Assembly (NCBI GenBank): GCA_946800325.1
Contig: OX326959.1
Coordinates: 6,468,501-6,532,500, forward strand
Direction: 5' to 3'
DNA: 64,000 nucleotides
DNA from: Luzula sylvatica
Lineage: Eukaryota > Streptophyta > Magnoliopsida > Poales > Juncaceae
Shown: in pieces, positions 26,331 through 40,300 of the stretch
Position numbering within the stretch: the stretch's first letter is position 1
Layout of the letters: each line of letters opens with the position of its first letter
Notes under the pieces: generated by a model
What the model saw: only the letters and a program-made list of their open reading frames with translations
Told to the model about the DNA's origin: nothing
Databases searched by the model: none
Position numbers and translations under genes: made by a program

Positions 26331-29300
26331 GTATCGTATCTTTTACTACATAACTTTTCACCAAATTTCACAAACACTAAGAAAGTTTGTTTTTAGATTC
26401 AAAACAAGATTTTAACGCTTTGAGGAGTTCACATAACTTGTTTTTAGATCATTTGTATCGTATCTCTTACTACATAAATTTTCACCAAATTTCACAAACA
26501 CTAAGATAGTTTGTTTTTCGACTAAAAACAAGATTTTAACGCTTTGAGGTGTTCAAATAACGTGTTTTTAGATCATTTGTATCGTATGTTTTAGTACATA
26601 ACTTTTCACCAAATTTCACAAACACTAAGAAAGTTTGTTTTTAGATTCAAAACAAGATTTTAACGCTTTGAGGAGTTCAAATAACGTGTTTTTAGATCAT
26701 TTGTATCGTATCTTTTACTACATAACTTTTCACCGAATTTCGCAAACACTAAGAAAGTTTGTTTTTCAATTCAAAACAAGATTTTAACGCTTTGAGGAGT
26801 TCAAATAACGTGTTTTTAGATCATTTGTATCGTATCTTTTACTACATAACTTTTCTCCAAATTTCACAAACACTAAGAAAGTTTGTTTTTAGATTCAAAA
26901 CAAGATTTTAACGCTTTGAGGAGTTCAAATAACGTGTTTTTAGATCATTTGTATCGTATCGTTTACTACATAACTTTTCACCAAATTTCACAAACACTAA
27001 GAAATTTTGTTTTTCGATTCAAAACAAGATTTTAACGCTTTGAGGAGTTCAAATAACGTGTTTTTAGATCATTTGTATCGTATCTTTTAATACATAACTT
27101 TTCACCAAATTTGACAAACACTAAGAAAGTTTGTTTTCCGGTTCAAAACAAGATTTTAACGCTTTGAGGAGTTCAAATAACATGTTTTTAGATCATTTGT
27201 ATCGTATCGTTTACTACATAACTTTTCACCAAATTTCACAAACACTATGAAAGTTTGTTTTTCGATTCAAAACAAGATTTTAACACTTTGAGGAGTTCAA
27301 ATAACGTGTTTTTATATCATTTGTATCGTATCTTTTACTACATAACTTTTCACCAAATTTCACAAACACTAACAAAGTTTGTTTTTCGATTCAAAACAAG
27401 ATTTTAACGCTTTGAGGAGTTCAAATAACGTGTTTTTAGATCATTTGTATCGTATCTTTTACTACATAACTTTTCACCAAATTTCACAAACACTAAGAAA
27501 GTTTGTTTTTCGATTCAAAACAAGATTTTAACGCTTTGAGGAGTTCAAATAACGTGTTTTTAGATCATTTGTATCGTATCTTTTACTACATAACTTTTCA
27601 CCAAATTTCACAAACACTAAGAAAGTTTGTTTTTCGATTCAAAACAAGATTTTAACGCTTTGAGGAGTTCAAATAACGTGTTTTTAGATCATTTGTATCG
27701 TATCGTTTACTACATAACTTTTCACCAAATTTCACAAACACTAAGAAAGTTTGTTTTTAGATTCAAAACAAGATTTTAACACTTTGAGGAGTTCAAATAA
27801 CGTGTTTTTATATCATTTGTATCGTATCTTTTACTACATAACTTTTCACCAAATTTCACAAACACTAAGAAAGTTTGTTTTTCGACTTAAAACAAGATTT
27901 TAACGCTTTGAGGTGTTCAAATAACGTGTTTTTAGATCATTTGTATCGTATGTTTTAGTACATAACTTTTCACCAAATTTCACAAACACTAAGAAAGTTT
28001 GTTTTTAGATTCAAAACAAGATTTTAACGCTTTGAGGAGTTCAAATAACGTGTTTTTAGATCATTTGTATCGTATCTTTTACTACATAACTTTTCACCGA
28101 ATTTCACAAACACTAAGAAAGTTTGTTTTTCGATCCAAAACAAGATTTTAACGCTTTGAGGAGTTCAAATAACGTGTTTTTAGATCATTTGTATCGTATC
28201 TTTTACTACTTAACTTTTCACCAAATTTCACAAACACTAAGAAATTTTGTTTTTCAATTCAAAACAAGATTTTAACGCTTTGAGGAGTTCAAATAACGTG
28301 TTTTTAGATCATTTGTATCGTATCTTTTACTACATAACTTTTCACCAAATTTCACAAACGCTAAGAAAGTTTGTTTTTAGATTCAAAACAAGATTTTAAC
28401 GCTTTGAGGAGTTCAAATAACGTGTTTTTAGATCATTTGTATCGTATCTTTTAGTACATAACTTTTCACCAAATTTCACAAACACTAAGAAAGTTTGTTT
28501 TTAGATTCAAAACAAGGTTTTAACGCTTTGAGGAGTTCAAATAACGTGTTTTTAGATCATTTGTATCGTATCTTTTACTACATAACTTTTCACCAAATTT
28601 CACAAACACTAAGAAAGTTTGTTTTTCAATTCAAAACAAGATTTTGACGCTTTGAGGAGTTCAAATAACGTGTTTTTAGATCATTTGTATCGTATCTTTT
28701 ACTACATAACTTTCCACCGAATTTCACAAACACTAAGAAAGTTTGTTTTTCGATTCAAAACAAGATTTAAACGCTTTGAGGAGTTCAAATAACGTGTTTT
28801 TAGATCATTTGTATCGTATCTTTTACTACATAACTTTCCACCGAATTTCACAAACACTAAGAAAGTTTGTTTTTCGATTCAAAACAAGATTTAAACGCTT
28901 TGAGGAGTTCAAATAACGTGTTTTTAGATCATTTGTATCGTATCTTTTACTACATAACTTTTCACCAAATTTCACAGACACTAAGAAAGTTTGTTTTTCA
29001 ATTCAAAACAAGATTTTAACGCTTTGAGGAGTTCAAATAACGTGTTTTTAGATCATTTGTATCGTATCTTTTACTACATAACTTTTCACCAAATTTCACA
29101 AACACTAAGAAAGTTTGTTTTTCGACTTAAAACAAGATTTTAACGCTTTGAGGTGTTCAAATAACGTGTTTTTAGATCATTTGTATCGTATGTTTTAGTA
29201 CATAACTTTTCACCAAATTTCACAAACACTAAGAAAGTTTGTTTTTAGATTCAAAACAAGATTTTAACGCTTTGAGGAGTTCAAATAACGTGTTTTTAGA

Positions 29301-29926
29301 TCATTTGTATCGTATCTTTTACTACATAACTTTTCACCGAATTTCACAAACACTAAGAAAGTTTGTTTTTCGATCCAAAACAAGATTTTAACGCTTTGAG
29401 GAGTTCAAATAACGTGTTTTTAGATCATTTGTATCGTATCTTTTACTACTTAACTTTTCACCAAATTTCACAAACACTAAGAAATTTTGTTTTTCAATTC
29501 AAAACAAGATTTTAACGCTTTGAGGAGTTCAAATAACGTGTTTTTAGATCATTTGTATCGTATCTTTTACTACATAACTTTTCACCAAATTTCACAAACG
29601 CTAAGAAAGTTTGTTTTTAGATTCAAAACAAGATTTTAACGCTTTGAGGAGTTCAAATAACGTGTTTTTAGATCATTTGTATCGTATCTTTTAGTACATA
29701 ACTTTTCACCAAATTTCACAAACACTAAGAAAGTTTGTTTTTAGATTCAAAACAAGGTTTTAACGCTTTGAGGAGTTCAAATAACGTGTTTTTAGATCAT
29801 TTGTATCGTATCTTTTACTACATAACTTTTCACCAAATTTCACAAACACTAAGAAAGTTTGTTTTTCAATTCAAAACAAGATTTTGACGCTTTGAGGAGT
29901 TCAAATAACGTGTTTTTAGATCATTT
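26331..29926 (+). repeat. 29-monomer higher-order unit, copy 1 (3,596 bp)
   Basis: 3,596 is exactly 29 x 124. The CGACTAAAAAC barcode (GACTA) is at 26,520, 30,116 and 33,712, and the CGACTTAAAAC barcode (GACTT) is at 27,884, 31,480 and 35,076, all spaced 3,596. A second GACTT at 29,124 recurs at 32,720. Within the unit, about 820 bp starting at 27,884 is repeated at 29,124 (offset 1,240, ten monomers), ending after the GATTTTGACG variant. This inner repeat marks the exchange point that created the 29-monomer period. I found no base difference among copies 1-3 in the stretches compared. Confidence 0.88.
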
Positions 29927-32900
29927 GTATCGTATCTTTTACTACATAACTTTTCACCAAATTTCACAAACACTAAGAAAGTTTGTTTTTAGATTCAAAA
30001 CAAGATTTTAACGCTTTGAGGAGTTCACATAACTTGTTTTTAGATCATTTGTATCGTATCTCTTACTACATAAATTTTCACCAAATTTCACAAACACTAA
30101 GATAGTTTGTTTTTCGACTAAAAACAAGATTTTAACGCTTTGAGGTGTTCAAATAACGTGTTTTTAGATCATTTGTATCGTATGTTTTAGTACATAACTT
30201 TTCACCAAATTTCACAAACACTAAGAAAGTTTGTTTTTAGATTCAAAACAAGATTTTAACGCTTTGAGGAGTTCAAATAACGTGTTTTTAGATCATTTGT
30301 ATCGTATCTTTTACTACATAACTTTTCACCGAATTTCGCAAACACTAAGAAAGTTTGTTTTTCAATTCAAAACAAGATTTTAACGCTTTGAGGAGTTCAA
30401 ATAACGTGTTTTTAGATCATTTGTATCGTATCTTTTACTACATAACTTTTCTCCAAATTTCACAAACACTAAGAAAGTTTGTTTTTAGATTCAAAACAAG
30501 ATTTTAACGCTTTGAGGAGTTCAAATAACGTGTTTTTAGATCATTTGTATCGTATCGTTTACTACATAACTTTTCACCAAATTTCACAAACACTAAGAAA
30601 TTTTGTTTTTCGATTCAAAACAAGATTTTAACGCTTTGAGGAGTTCAAATAACGTGTTTTTAGATCATTTGTATCGTATCTTTTAATACATAACTTTTCA
30701 CCAAATTTGACAAACACTAAGAAAGTTTGTTTTCCGGTTCAAAACAAGATTTTAACGCTTTGAGGAGTTCAAATAACATGTTTTTAGATCATTTGTATCG
30801 TATCGTTTACTACATAACTTTTCACCAAATTTCACAAACACTATGAAAGTTTGTTTTTCGATTCAAAACAAGATTTTAACACTTTGAGGAGTTCAAATAA
30901 CGTGTTTTTATATCATTTGTATCGTATCTTTTACTACATAACTTTTCACCAAATTTCACAAACACTAACAAAGTTTGTTTTTCGATTCAAAACAAGATTT
31001 TAACGCTTTGAGGAGTTCAAATAACGTGTTTTTAGATCATTTGTATCGTATCTTTTACTACATAACTTTTCACCAAATTTCACAAACACTAAGAAAGTTT
31101 GTTTTTCGATTCAAAACAAGATTTTAACGCTTTGAGGAGTTCAAATAACGTGTTTTTAGATCATTTGTATCGTATCTTTTACTACATAACTTTTCACCAA
31201 ATTTCACAAACACTAAGAAAGTTTGTTTTTCGATTCAAAACAAGATTTTAACGCTTTGAGGAGTTCAAATAACGTGTTTTTAGATCATTTGTATCGTATC
31301 GTTTACTACATAACTTTTCACCAAATTTCACAAACACTAAGAAAGTTTGTTTTTAGATTCAAAACAAGATTTTAACACTTTGAGGAGTTCAAATAACGTG
31401 TTTTTATATCATTTGTATCGTATCTTTTACTACATAACTTTTCACCAAATTTCACAAACACTAAGAAAGTTTGTTTTTCGACTTAAAACAAGATTTTAAC
31501 GCTTTGAGGTGTTCAAATAACGTGTTTTTAGATCATTTGTATCGTATGTTTTAGTACATAACTTTTCACCAAATTTCACAAACACTAAGAAAGTTTGTTT
31601 TTAGATTCAAAACAAGATTTTAACGCTTTGAGGAGTTCAAATAACGTGTTTTTAGATCATTTGTATCGTATCTTTTACTACATAACTTTTCACCGAATTT
31701 CACAAACACTAAGAAAGTTTGTTTTTCGATCCAAAACAAGATTTTAACGCTTTGAGGAGTTCAAATAACGTGTTTTTAGATCATTTGTATCGTATCTTTT
31801 ACTACTTAACTTTTCACCAAATTTCACAAACACTAAGAAATTTTGTTTTTCAATTCAAAACAAGATTTTAACGCTTTGAGGAGTTCAAATAACGTGTTTT
31901 TAGATCATTTGTATCGTATCTTTTACTACATAACTTTTCACCAAATTTCACAAACGCTAAGAAAGTTTGTTTTTAGATTCAAAACAAGATTTTAACGCTT
32001 TGAGGAGTTCAAATAACGTGTTTTTAGATCATTTGTATCGTATCTTTTAGTACATAACTTTTCACCAAATTTCACAAACACTAAGAAAGTTTGTTTTTAG
32101 ATTCAAAACAAGGTTTTAACGCTTTGAGGAGTTCAAATAACGTGTTTTTAGATCATTTGTATCGTATCTTTTACTACATAACTTTTCACCAAATTTCACA
32201 AACACTAAGAAAGTTTGTTTTTCAATTCAAAACAAGATTTTGACGCTTTGAGGAGTTCAAATAACGTGTTTTTAGATCATTTGTATCGTATCTTTTACTA
32301 CATAACTTTCCACCGAATTTCACAAACACTAAGAAAGTTTGTTTTTCGATTCAAAACAAGATTTAAACGCTTTGAGGAGTTCAAATAACGTGTTTTTAGA
32401 TCATTTGTATCGTATCTTTTACTACATAACTTTCCACCGAATTTCACAAACACTAAGAAAGTTTGTTTTTCGATTCAAAACAAGATTTAAACGCTTTGAG
32501 GAGTTCAAATAACGTGTTTTTAGATCATTTGTATCGTATCTTTTACTACATAACTTTTCACCAAATTTCACAGACACTAAGAAAGTTTGTTTTTCAATTC
32601 AAAACAAGATTTTAACGCTTTGAGGAGTTCAAATAACGTGTTTTTAGATCATTTGTATCGTATCTTTTACTACATAACTTTTCACCAAATTTCACAAACA
32701 CTAAGAAAGTTTGTTTTTCGACTTAAAACAAGATTTTAACGCTTTGAGGTGTTCAAATAACGTGTTTTTAGATCATTTGTATCGTATGTTTTAGTACATA
32801 ACTTTTCACCAAATTTCACAAACACTAAGAAAGTTTGTTTTTAGATTCAAAACAAGATTTTAACGCTTTGAGGAGTTCAAATAACGTGTTTTTAGATCAT

Positions 32901-33522
32901 TTGTATCGTATCTTTTACTACATAACTTTTCACCGAATTTCACAAACACTAAGAAAGTTTGTTTTTCGATCCAAAACAAGATTTTAACGCTTTGAGGAGT
33001 TCAAATAACGTGTTTTTAGATCATTTGTATCGTATCTTTTACTACTTAACTTTTCACCAAATTTCACAAACACTAAGAAATTTTGTTTTTCAATTCAAAA
33101 CAAGATTTTAACGCTTTGAGGAGTTCAAATAACGTGTTTTTAGATCATTTGTATCGTATCTTTTACTACATAACTTTTCACCAAATTTCACAAACGCTAA
33201 GAAAGTTTGTTTTTAGATTCAAAACAAGATTTTAACGCTTTGAGGAGTTCAAATAACGTGTTTTTAGATCATTTGTATCGTATCTTTTAGTACATAACTT
33301 TTCACCAAATTTCACAAACACTAAGAAAGTTTGTTTTTAGATTCAAAACAAGGTTTTAACGCTTTGAGGAGTTCAAATAACGTGTTTTTAGATCATTTGT
33401 ATCGTATCTTTTACTACATAACTTTTCACCAAATTTCACAAACACTAAGAAAGTTTGTTTTTCAATTCAAAACAAGATTTTGACGCTTTGAGGAGTTCAA
33501 ATAACGTGTTTTTAGATCATTT
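29927..33522 (+). repeat. 29-monomer higher-order unit, copy 2 (3,596 bp)
   Basis: Complete middle copy with GACTA at 30,116, GACTT at 31,480 and GACTT at 32,720. It appears identical to copy 1 at all the barcode positions I checked: CTCCAAATTTC, AAATTTGAC, CCGGTTC, CTATGAAAG, CTAACAAAG, GATCCAAAAC, CTACTTAAC, two TTTCCACCG and CAGACAC. Confidence 0.88.
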
Positions 33523-36305
33523 GTATCGTATCTTTTACTACATAACTTTTCACCAAATTTCACAAACACTAAGAAAGTTTGTTTTTAGATTCAAAACAAG
33601 ATTTTAACGCTTTGAGGAGTTCACATAACTTGTTTTTAGATCATTTGTATCGTATCTCTTACTACATAAATTTTCACCAAATTTCACAAACACTAAGATA
33701 GTTTGTTTTTCGACTAAAAACAAGATTTTAACGCTTTGAGGTGTTCAAATAACGTGTTTTTAGATCATTTGTATCGTATGTTTTAGTACATAACTTTTCA
33801 CCAAATTTCACAAACACTAAGAAAGTTTGTTTTTAGATTCAAAACAAGATTTTAACGCTTTGAGGAGTTCAAATAACGTGTTTTTAGATCATTTGTATCG
33901 TATCTTTTACTACATAACTTTTCACCGAATTTCGCAAACACTAAGAAAGTTTGTTTTTCAATTCAAAACAAGATTTTAACGCTTTGAGGAGTTCAAATAA
34001 CGTGTTTTTAGATCATTTGTATCGTATCTTTTACTACATAACTTTTCTCCAAATTTCACAAACACTAAGAAAGTTTGTTTTTAGATTCAAAACAAGATTT
34101 TAACGCTTTGAGGAGTTCAAATAACGTGTTTTTAGATCATTTGTATCGTATCGTTTACTACATAACTTTTCACCAAATTTCACAAACACTAAGAAATTTT
34201 GTTTTTCGATTCAAAACAAGATTTTAACGCTTTGAGGAGTTCAAATAACGTGTTTTTAGATCATTTGTATCGTATCTTTTAATACATAACTTTTCACCAA
34301 ATTTGACAAACACTAAGAAAGTTTGTTTTCCGGTTCAAAACAAGATTTTAACGCTTTGAGGAGTTCAAATAACATGTTTTTAGATCATTTGTATCGTATC
34401 GTTTACTACATAACTTTTCACCAAATTTCACAAACACTATGAAAGTTTGTTTTTCGATTCAAAACAAGATTTTAACACTTTGAGGAGTTCAAATAACGTG
34501 TTTTTATATCATTTGTATCGTATCTTTTACTACATAACTTTTCACCAAATTTCACAAACACTAACAAAGTTTGTTTTTCGATTCAAAACAAGATTTTAAC
34601 GCTTTGAGGAGTTCAAATAACGTGTTTTTAGATCATTTGTATCGTATCTTTTACTACATAACTTTTCACCAAATTTCACAAACACTAAGAAAGTTTGTTT
34701 TTCGATTCAAAACAAGATTTTAACGCTTTGAGGAGTTCAAATAACGTGTTTTTAGATCATTTGTATCGTATCTTTTACTACATAACTTTTCACCAAATTT
34801 CACAAACACTAAGAAAGTTTGTTTTTCGATTCAAAACAAGATTTTAACGCTTTGAGGAGTTCAAATAACGTGTTTTTAGATCATTTGTATCGTATCGTTT
34901 ACTACATAACTTTTCACCAAATTTCACAAACACTAAGAAAGTTTGTTTTTAGATTCAAAACAAGATTTTAACACTTTGAGGAGTTCAAATAACGTGTTTT
35001 TATATCATTTGTATCGTATCTTTTACTACATAACTTTTCACCAAATTTCACAAACACTAAGAAAGTTTGTTTTTCGACTTAAAACAAGATTTTAACGCTT
35101 TGAGGTGTTCAAATAACGTGTTTTTAGATCATTTGTATCGTATGTTTTAGTACATAACTTTTCACCAAATTTCACAAACACTAAGAAAGTTTGTTTTTAG
35201 ATTCAAAACAAGATTTTAACGCTTTGAGGAGTTCAAATAACGTGTTTTTAGATCATTTGTATCGTATCTTTTACTACATAACTTTTCACCGAATTTCACA
35301 AACACTAAGAAAGTTTGTTTTTCGATCCAAAACAAGATTTTAACGCTTTGAGGAGTTCAAATAACGTGTTTTTAGATCATTTGTATCGTATCTTTTACTA
35401 CTTAACTTTTCACCAAATTTCACAAACACTAAGAAATTTTGTTTTTCAATTCAAAACAAGATTTTAACGCTTTGAGGAGTTCAAATAACGTGTTTTTAGA
35501 TCATTTGTATCGTATCTTTTACTACATAACTTTTCACCAAATTTCACAAACGCTAAGAAAGTTTGTTTTTAGATTCAAAACAAGATTTTAACGCTTTGAG
35601 GAGTTCAAATAACGTGTTTTTAGATCATTTGTATCGTATCTTTTAGTACATAACTTTTCACCAAATTTCACAAACACTAAGAAAGTTTGTTTTTAGATTC
35701 AAAACAAGGTTTTAACGCTTTGAGGAGTTCAAATAACGTGTTTTTAGATCATTTGTATCGTATCTTTTACTACATAACTTTTCACCAAATTTCACAAACA
35801 CTAAGAAAGTTTGTTTTTCAATTCAAAACAAGATTTTGACGCTTTGAGGAGTTCAAATAACGTGTTTTTAGATCATTTGTATCGTATCTTTTACTACATA
35901 ACTTTCCACCGAATTTCACAAACACTAAGAAAGTTTGTTTTTCGATTCAAAACAAGATTTAAACGCTTTGAGGAGTTCAAATAACGTGTTTTTAGATCAT
36001 TTGTATCGTATCTTTTACTACATAACTTTCCACCGAATTTCACAAACACTAAGAAAGTTTGTTTTTCGATTCAAAACAAGATTTAAACGCTTTGAGGAGT
36101 TCAAATAACGTGTTTTTAGATCATTTGTATCGTATCTTTTACTACATAACTTTTCACCAAATTTCACAGACACTAAGAAAGTTTGTTTTTCAATTCAAAA
36201 CAAGATTTTAACGCTTTGAGGAGTTCAAATAACGTGTTTTTAGATCATTTGTATCGTATCTTTTACTACATAACTTTTCACCAAATTTCACAAACACTAA
36301 GAAAT
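33523..36305 (+). repeat. 29-monomer higher-order unit, copy 3, incomplete
   Basis: Matches copy 2 with GACTA at 33,712 and GACTT at 35,076, but leaves the repeat at about 36,305: copy 2 continues with CGACTTAAAAC at 32,720 while this copy reads GAAATTTTG then TTTTTAGATTC. About 2.78 kb of the unit is present. The same exit sequence occurs near 57,265 after the single copy of this unit at 54.5 kb. This identifies copy 3 as the one that joins the original right flank. Confidence 0.87.
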
Positions 36306-37329
36306 TTTGTTTTTAGATTCAAAACAAGATTTTAACGTTTTGAGGAGTTCAAATAACGTGTTTTTAGATCATTTGTATCGTATCGTTTACTACATAAATT
36401 TTCACCAAATTTGACAAACACTAAGAAAGTTTGTTTTTCGATTCAAAACAAGATTTTAACGCTTTGAGGAGTTCAAATAACGTGTTTTTAGATCATTTGT
36501 ATCGTATCTTTTACTACATAACTTTTCACCGAATTTCACAAACACTAAGAAAGTTTGTTTTTAGACTCAAAACAAGATTTTAACACTTTAAGGAGTTCAC
36601 ATAACGTGTTTTTAGATCATTTGTATCGTATCTTTTACTACATAACTTTTCAAGAAATTTCACAAACACTAAGAAAGTTTGTTTTTCGACTCAAAACAAG
36701 ATTTTAACGCTTTGAGGTGTTCAAATAACGTGTTTTTAGATCATTTGTATCGTATGTTTTATTACATAACTTTTCACCAAATTTCACAAACACTAAGAAA
36801 GTTTGTTTTTAGATTCAAAACAAGATTTTAACGCTTTGAGGAGTTCAAATAACGTGTTTTTAGATCATTTGTATCGTATCTTTTACTACATAACTTTTCA
36901 CCGAATTTCACAAACACTAAGAAAGTTTGTTTTTCGATTCAAAACAAGATTTTAACGCATTGAGGAGTTCAAATAACGTGTTTTTAGATCATTTGTATCG
37001 TATCTTTTACTACATAACTTTTCACCAAATTTCACAAACACTAAGAAAGTTTGTTTTTCAATTCAAAACAAGATTTTAATGCTTTGAGGAGTTCAAATAA
37101 CGTGTTTTTAGATCATTTGTATCGTATCTTTTACTACATAACTTTTCACCAAATTTCACAAACGCTAAGAAAGTTTGTTTTTAGATTCAAAACAAGATTT
37201 TAACGCTTTGAGGTGTTCAAATAACGTGTTTTTAGATCATTTGTATCGTATGTTTTAGTACATAACTTTTCACCAAATTTCACAAACACTAAGAAAGTTT
37301 GTTTTAAGATTCAAAACAAGATTTTAACG
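36306..37329 (+). repeat. Satellite segment shared with 57.3-58.2 kb
   Basis: Monomers with AACGTTTTGAGG, TTTCAAGAAATTTC (36,651) and GATTTTAATG (37,078). The TTTCAAGAAA barcode recurs at 57,614 (offset 20,963) and AATG recurs at 57,917 (offset 20,839), so one 124-bp monomer present here, with GCATTGAGG near 36,957, is missing from the other copy. Homology to the 57-kb segment fades after about 37,340, where this side has CAAATTACG and the other CAAATAACG. Confidence 0.78.
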
Positions 37330-40300
37330 CTTTGAGGAGTTCAAATTACGTGTTTTTAGATCATTTGTATCGTATCTTTTACTACATAACTTTCCACCGA
37401 ATTTCACAAACACTAAGAAAGTTTGTTTTTCGATTCAAAACAAGATTTAAACGCTTTGAGGAGTTCAAATAACGTGTTTTTAGATCATTTGTATCGTATC
37501 TTTTACTACATAACTTTTCACCAAATTTCACAGACACTAAGAAAGTTTGTTTTTCAATTCAAAACAAGATTTTAACGCTTTCAGGAGTTCACATAACGTG
37601 TTTTTAGATCATTTGTATCGTATCTTTTACTACATAACTTTTCACCGAATTTCACAAACACTAAGAAAGTTTGTTTTTCGACTCAAAACAAGATTTTAAC
37701 GCTTTGAGGAGTTCAAATAACGTGTTTTTAGATCATTTGTATCGTATGTTTTAGTACATAACTTTTCACCAAATTTCACAAACACTAAGAAAGTTTGTTT
37801 TTAGATTCAAAACAAGATTTTAACGCTTTGAGGAGTTCAAATAACGTGTTTTTAGATCATTTGTATCGTATCTTTTACTACATAACTTTTCACCGAATTT
37901 CACAAACACTAAGAAAGTTTGTTTTTCGATTCAAAACAAGATTTTAACGCTTTGAGGAGTTCAAATAACGTGTTTTTAGATCATTTGTATTGTATCTTTT
38001 ACTACATAACTTTTCACCAAATTTCACAAACACTAACAAAGTTTGTTTTTCAATTCAAAACAAGATTTTAACGCTTTGAGGAGTTCAAATAACGTGTTTT
38101 TAGATCATTTGTATCGTATCTTTTACTACATAACTTTTCACCAAATTTCACAAACGCTAAGAAAGTTTGTTTTTAGATTCAAAACAAGATTATAACGCTT
38201 TGAGGAGTTCAAATAACGTGTTTTTAGATCATTTGTATCGTATCTTTTACTACATAACTTTTCACCAAATTTCACAGACACTAAGAAAGTTTGTTTTTCA
38301 ATTCAAAACAAGATTTTAACGCTTTCAGGAGTTCACATAACGTGTTTTTAGATCATTTGTATCGTATCTTTTACTACATAACTTTTCACCAAATTTCACA
38401 AACACTAAGAAAGTTTGTTTTTCGACTCAAAACAAGATTTTAACGCTTTGAGGAGTTCAAATAATGTGTTTTTAGATCATTTGTATCGTATCGTTTACTA
38501 CATAACTTTTCACTAAATTTCACAAACACTAAGAAAGTTTGTTTTTCGACTCAAAACAAGATTTTAACGCTTTGAGGAGTTCAAATAACGTGTTTTTAGA
38601 TCATTTGTATCGTATCTTTTACTACATAACTTTTCACCAAATTTCACAAACACTAACAAAGTTTGTTTTTCAATTCAAAACAAGATTTTAACGCTTTGAG
38701 GAGTTCAAATAACGTGTTTTTAGATCAATTGTATCGTATCTTTTAGTACATAACTTTTCACCAAATTTCACAAACACTAAGAAAGTTTGTTTTTAGATTC
38801 AAAACAAGCTTTTAACGCTTTGAGGAGTTCAAATAACGTGTTTTTAGATCATTTGTATCGTATCTTTTAGTAAATAACTTTTCACCAAATTTCACAAACA
38901 CAAAGAAAGTTTGTTTTTAGATTCAAAACAAGATTTTAACGGTTTGAGGAGTTCAAATAACGTGTTTTTAGATCATTTGAATCGTATCTTTTACTACATA
39001 ACTTTTCACCAAATTTCACAAACACTAAGAAAGTTTGTTTTTAGACTCAAAACAAGATTTTAACGCTTTGAGGAGTTCAAATTACGTGTTTTTAGATCAT
39101 TTGTATCGTATCTTTTACTACATAACTTTCCACCGAATTTCACAAACACTAAGAAAGTTTGTTTTTCGATTCAAAACAAGATTTAAACGCTTTGAGGAGT
39201 TCAAATAACGTGTTTTTAGATCATTTGTATCGTATCTTTTACTACATAACTTTTCACCAAATTTCACAGACACTAAGAAAGTTTGTTTTTCGATTCAAAA
39301 CAAGATTTTAACGCTTTGAGGAGTTCAAATAATGTGTTTTTAGATCATTTGTATCGTATCGTTTACTACATAACTTTTCACTAAATTTCACAAACACTGA
39401 GAAAGTTTGTTTTTAGATTCAAAACAAGATTTTAACGCTTTGAGGAGTTCACATAACGTGTTTTTAGATCATTTGTATCGTATCTTTTACTACATAACTT
39501 TTCACCAAATTTCACAAACACTAAGAAAGTTAGCTTTTAGACTCAAAACAAGATTCTAACGCTTTGAAGAGTTCAAATAACGTGTTTTTAGATCATTTGT
39601 ATCGTATGTTTTAGTGCATAACTTTTCACCAAATTTCACAAACACTAAGAAAGTTTGTTTTTAGATTCAAAACAAGATTTTAACTCTTTGAGGAGTTCAA
39701 ATAACGTGTTTTCAGATCATTTGTATCGTATCTTTTACTACATAACTTTTCACCGAATTTCACAAACACTAAGAAAGTTTGATTTTAGATTCAAAACAAG
39801 ATTTTAACGCTTGGAGGAGTTCAAATAACGTGTTTTTAGATTATTTGTATCGTATCTTTTACTACATAACTTTTCACCAAATTTCACAAACAATAAGAAA
39901 GTTTGTTTTTCAATTCAAAACAAGATTTTAACGCTTTGAGGAGTTCAAATAACATGTTTTTAGATCATTTGTATCGTATCTTTTACTACATAACTTTTCA
40001 CCAAATTTCACAAACACTTAGAAAGTTTGTTTTTAGACTCAAAACAAGATTTTAACGCTTTGAGGAGTTCAAATAACATGTTTTTAGATCATTTATATCG
40101 TATGTTTTAGTACATAACTTTTCACCAAATTTCACAAACACTAAGAAAGAATTGTTTTTAGATTCAAAACAAGATTTTAACGCTTTGAGGAGTTCAAATA
40201 ACGTGTTTTTAGATCATTTGTATCGTATCTTTTACTACATAAATTTTCACCGAATTTCCCAAACACTAAGAAAGTTTGTTTTTCGATTCAAAACAAGATT

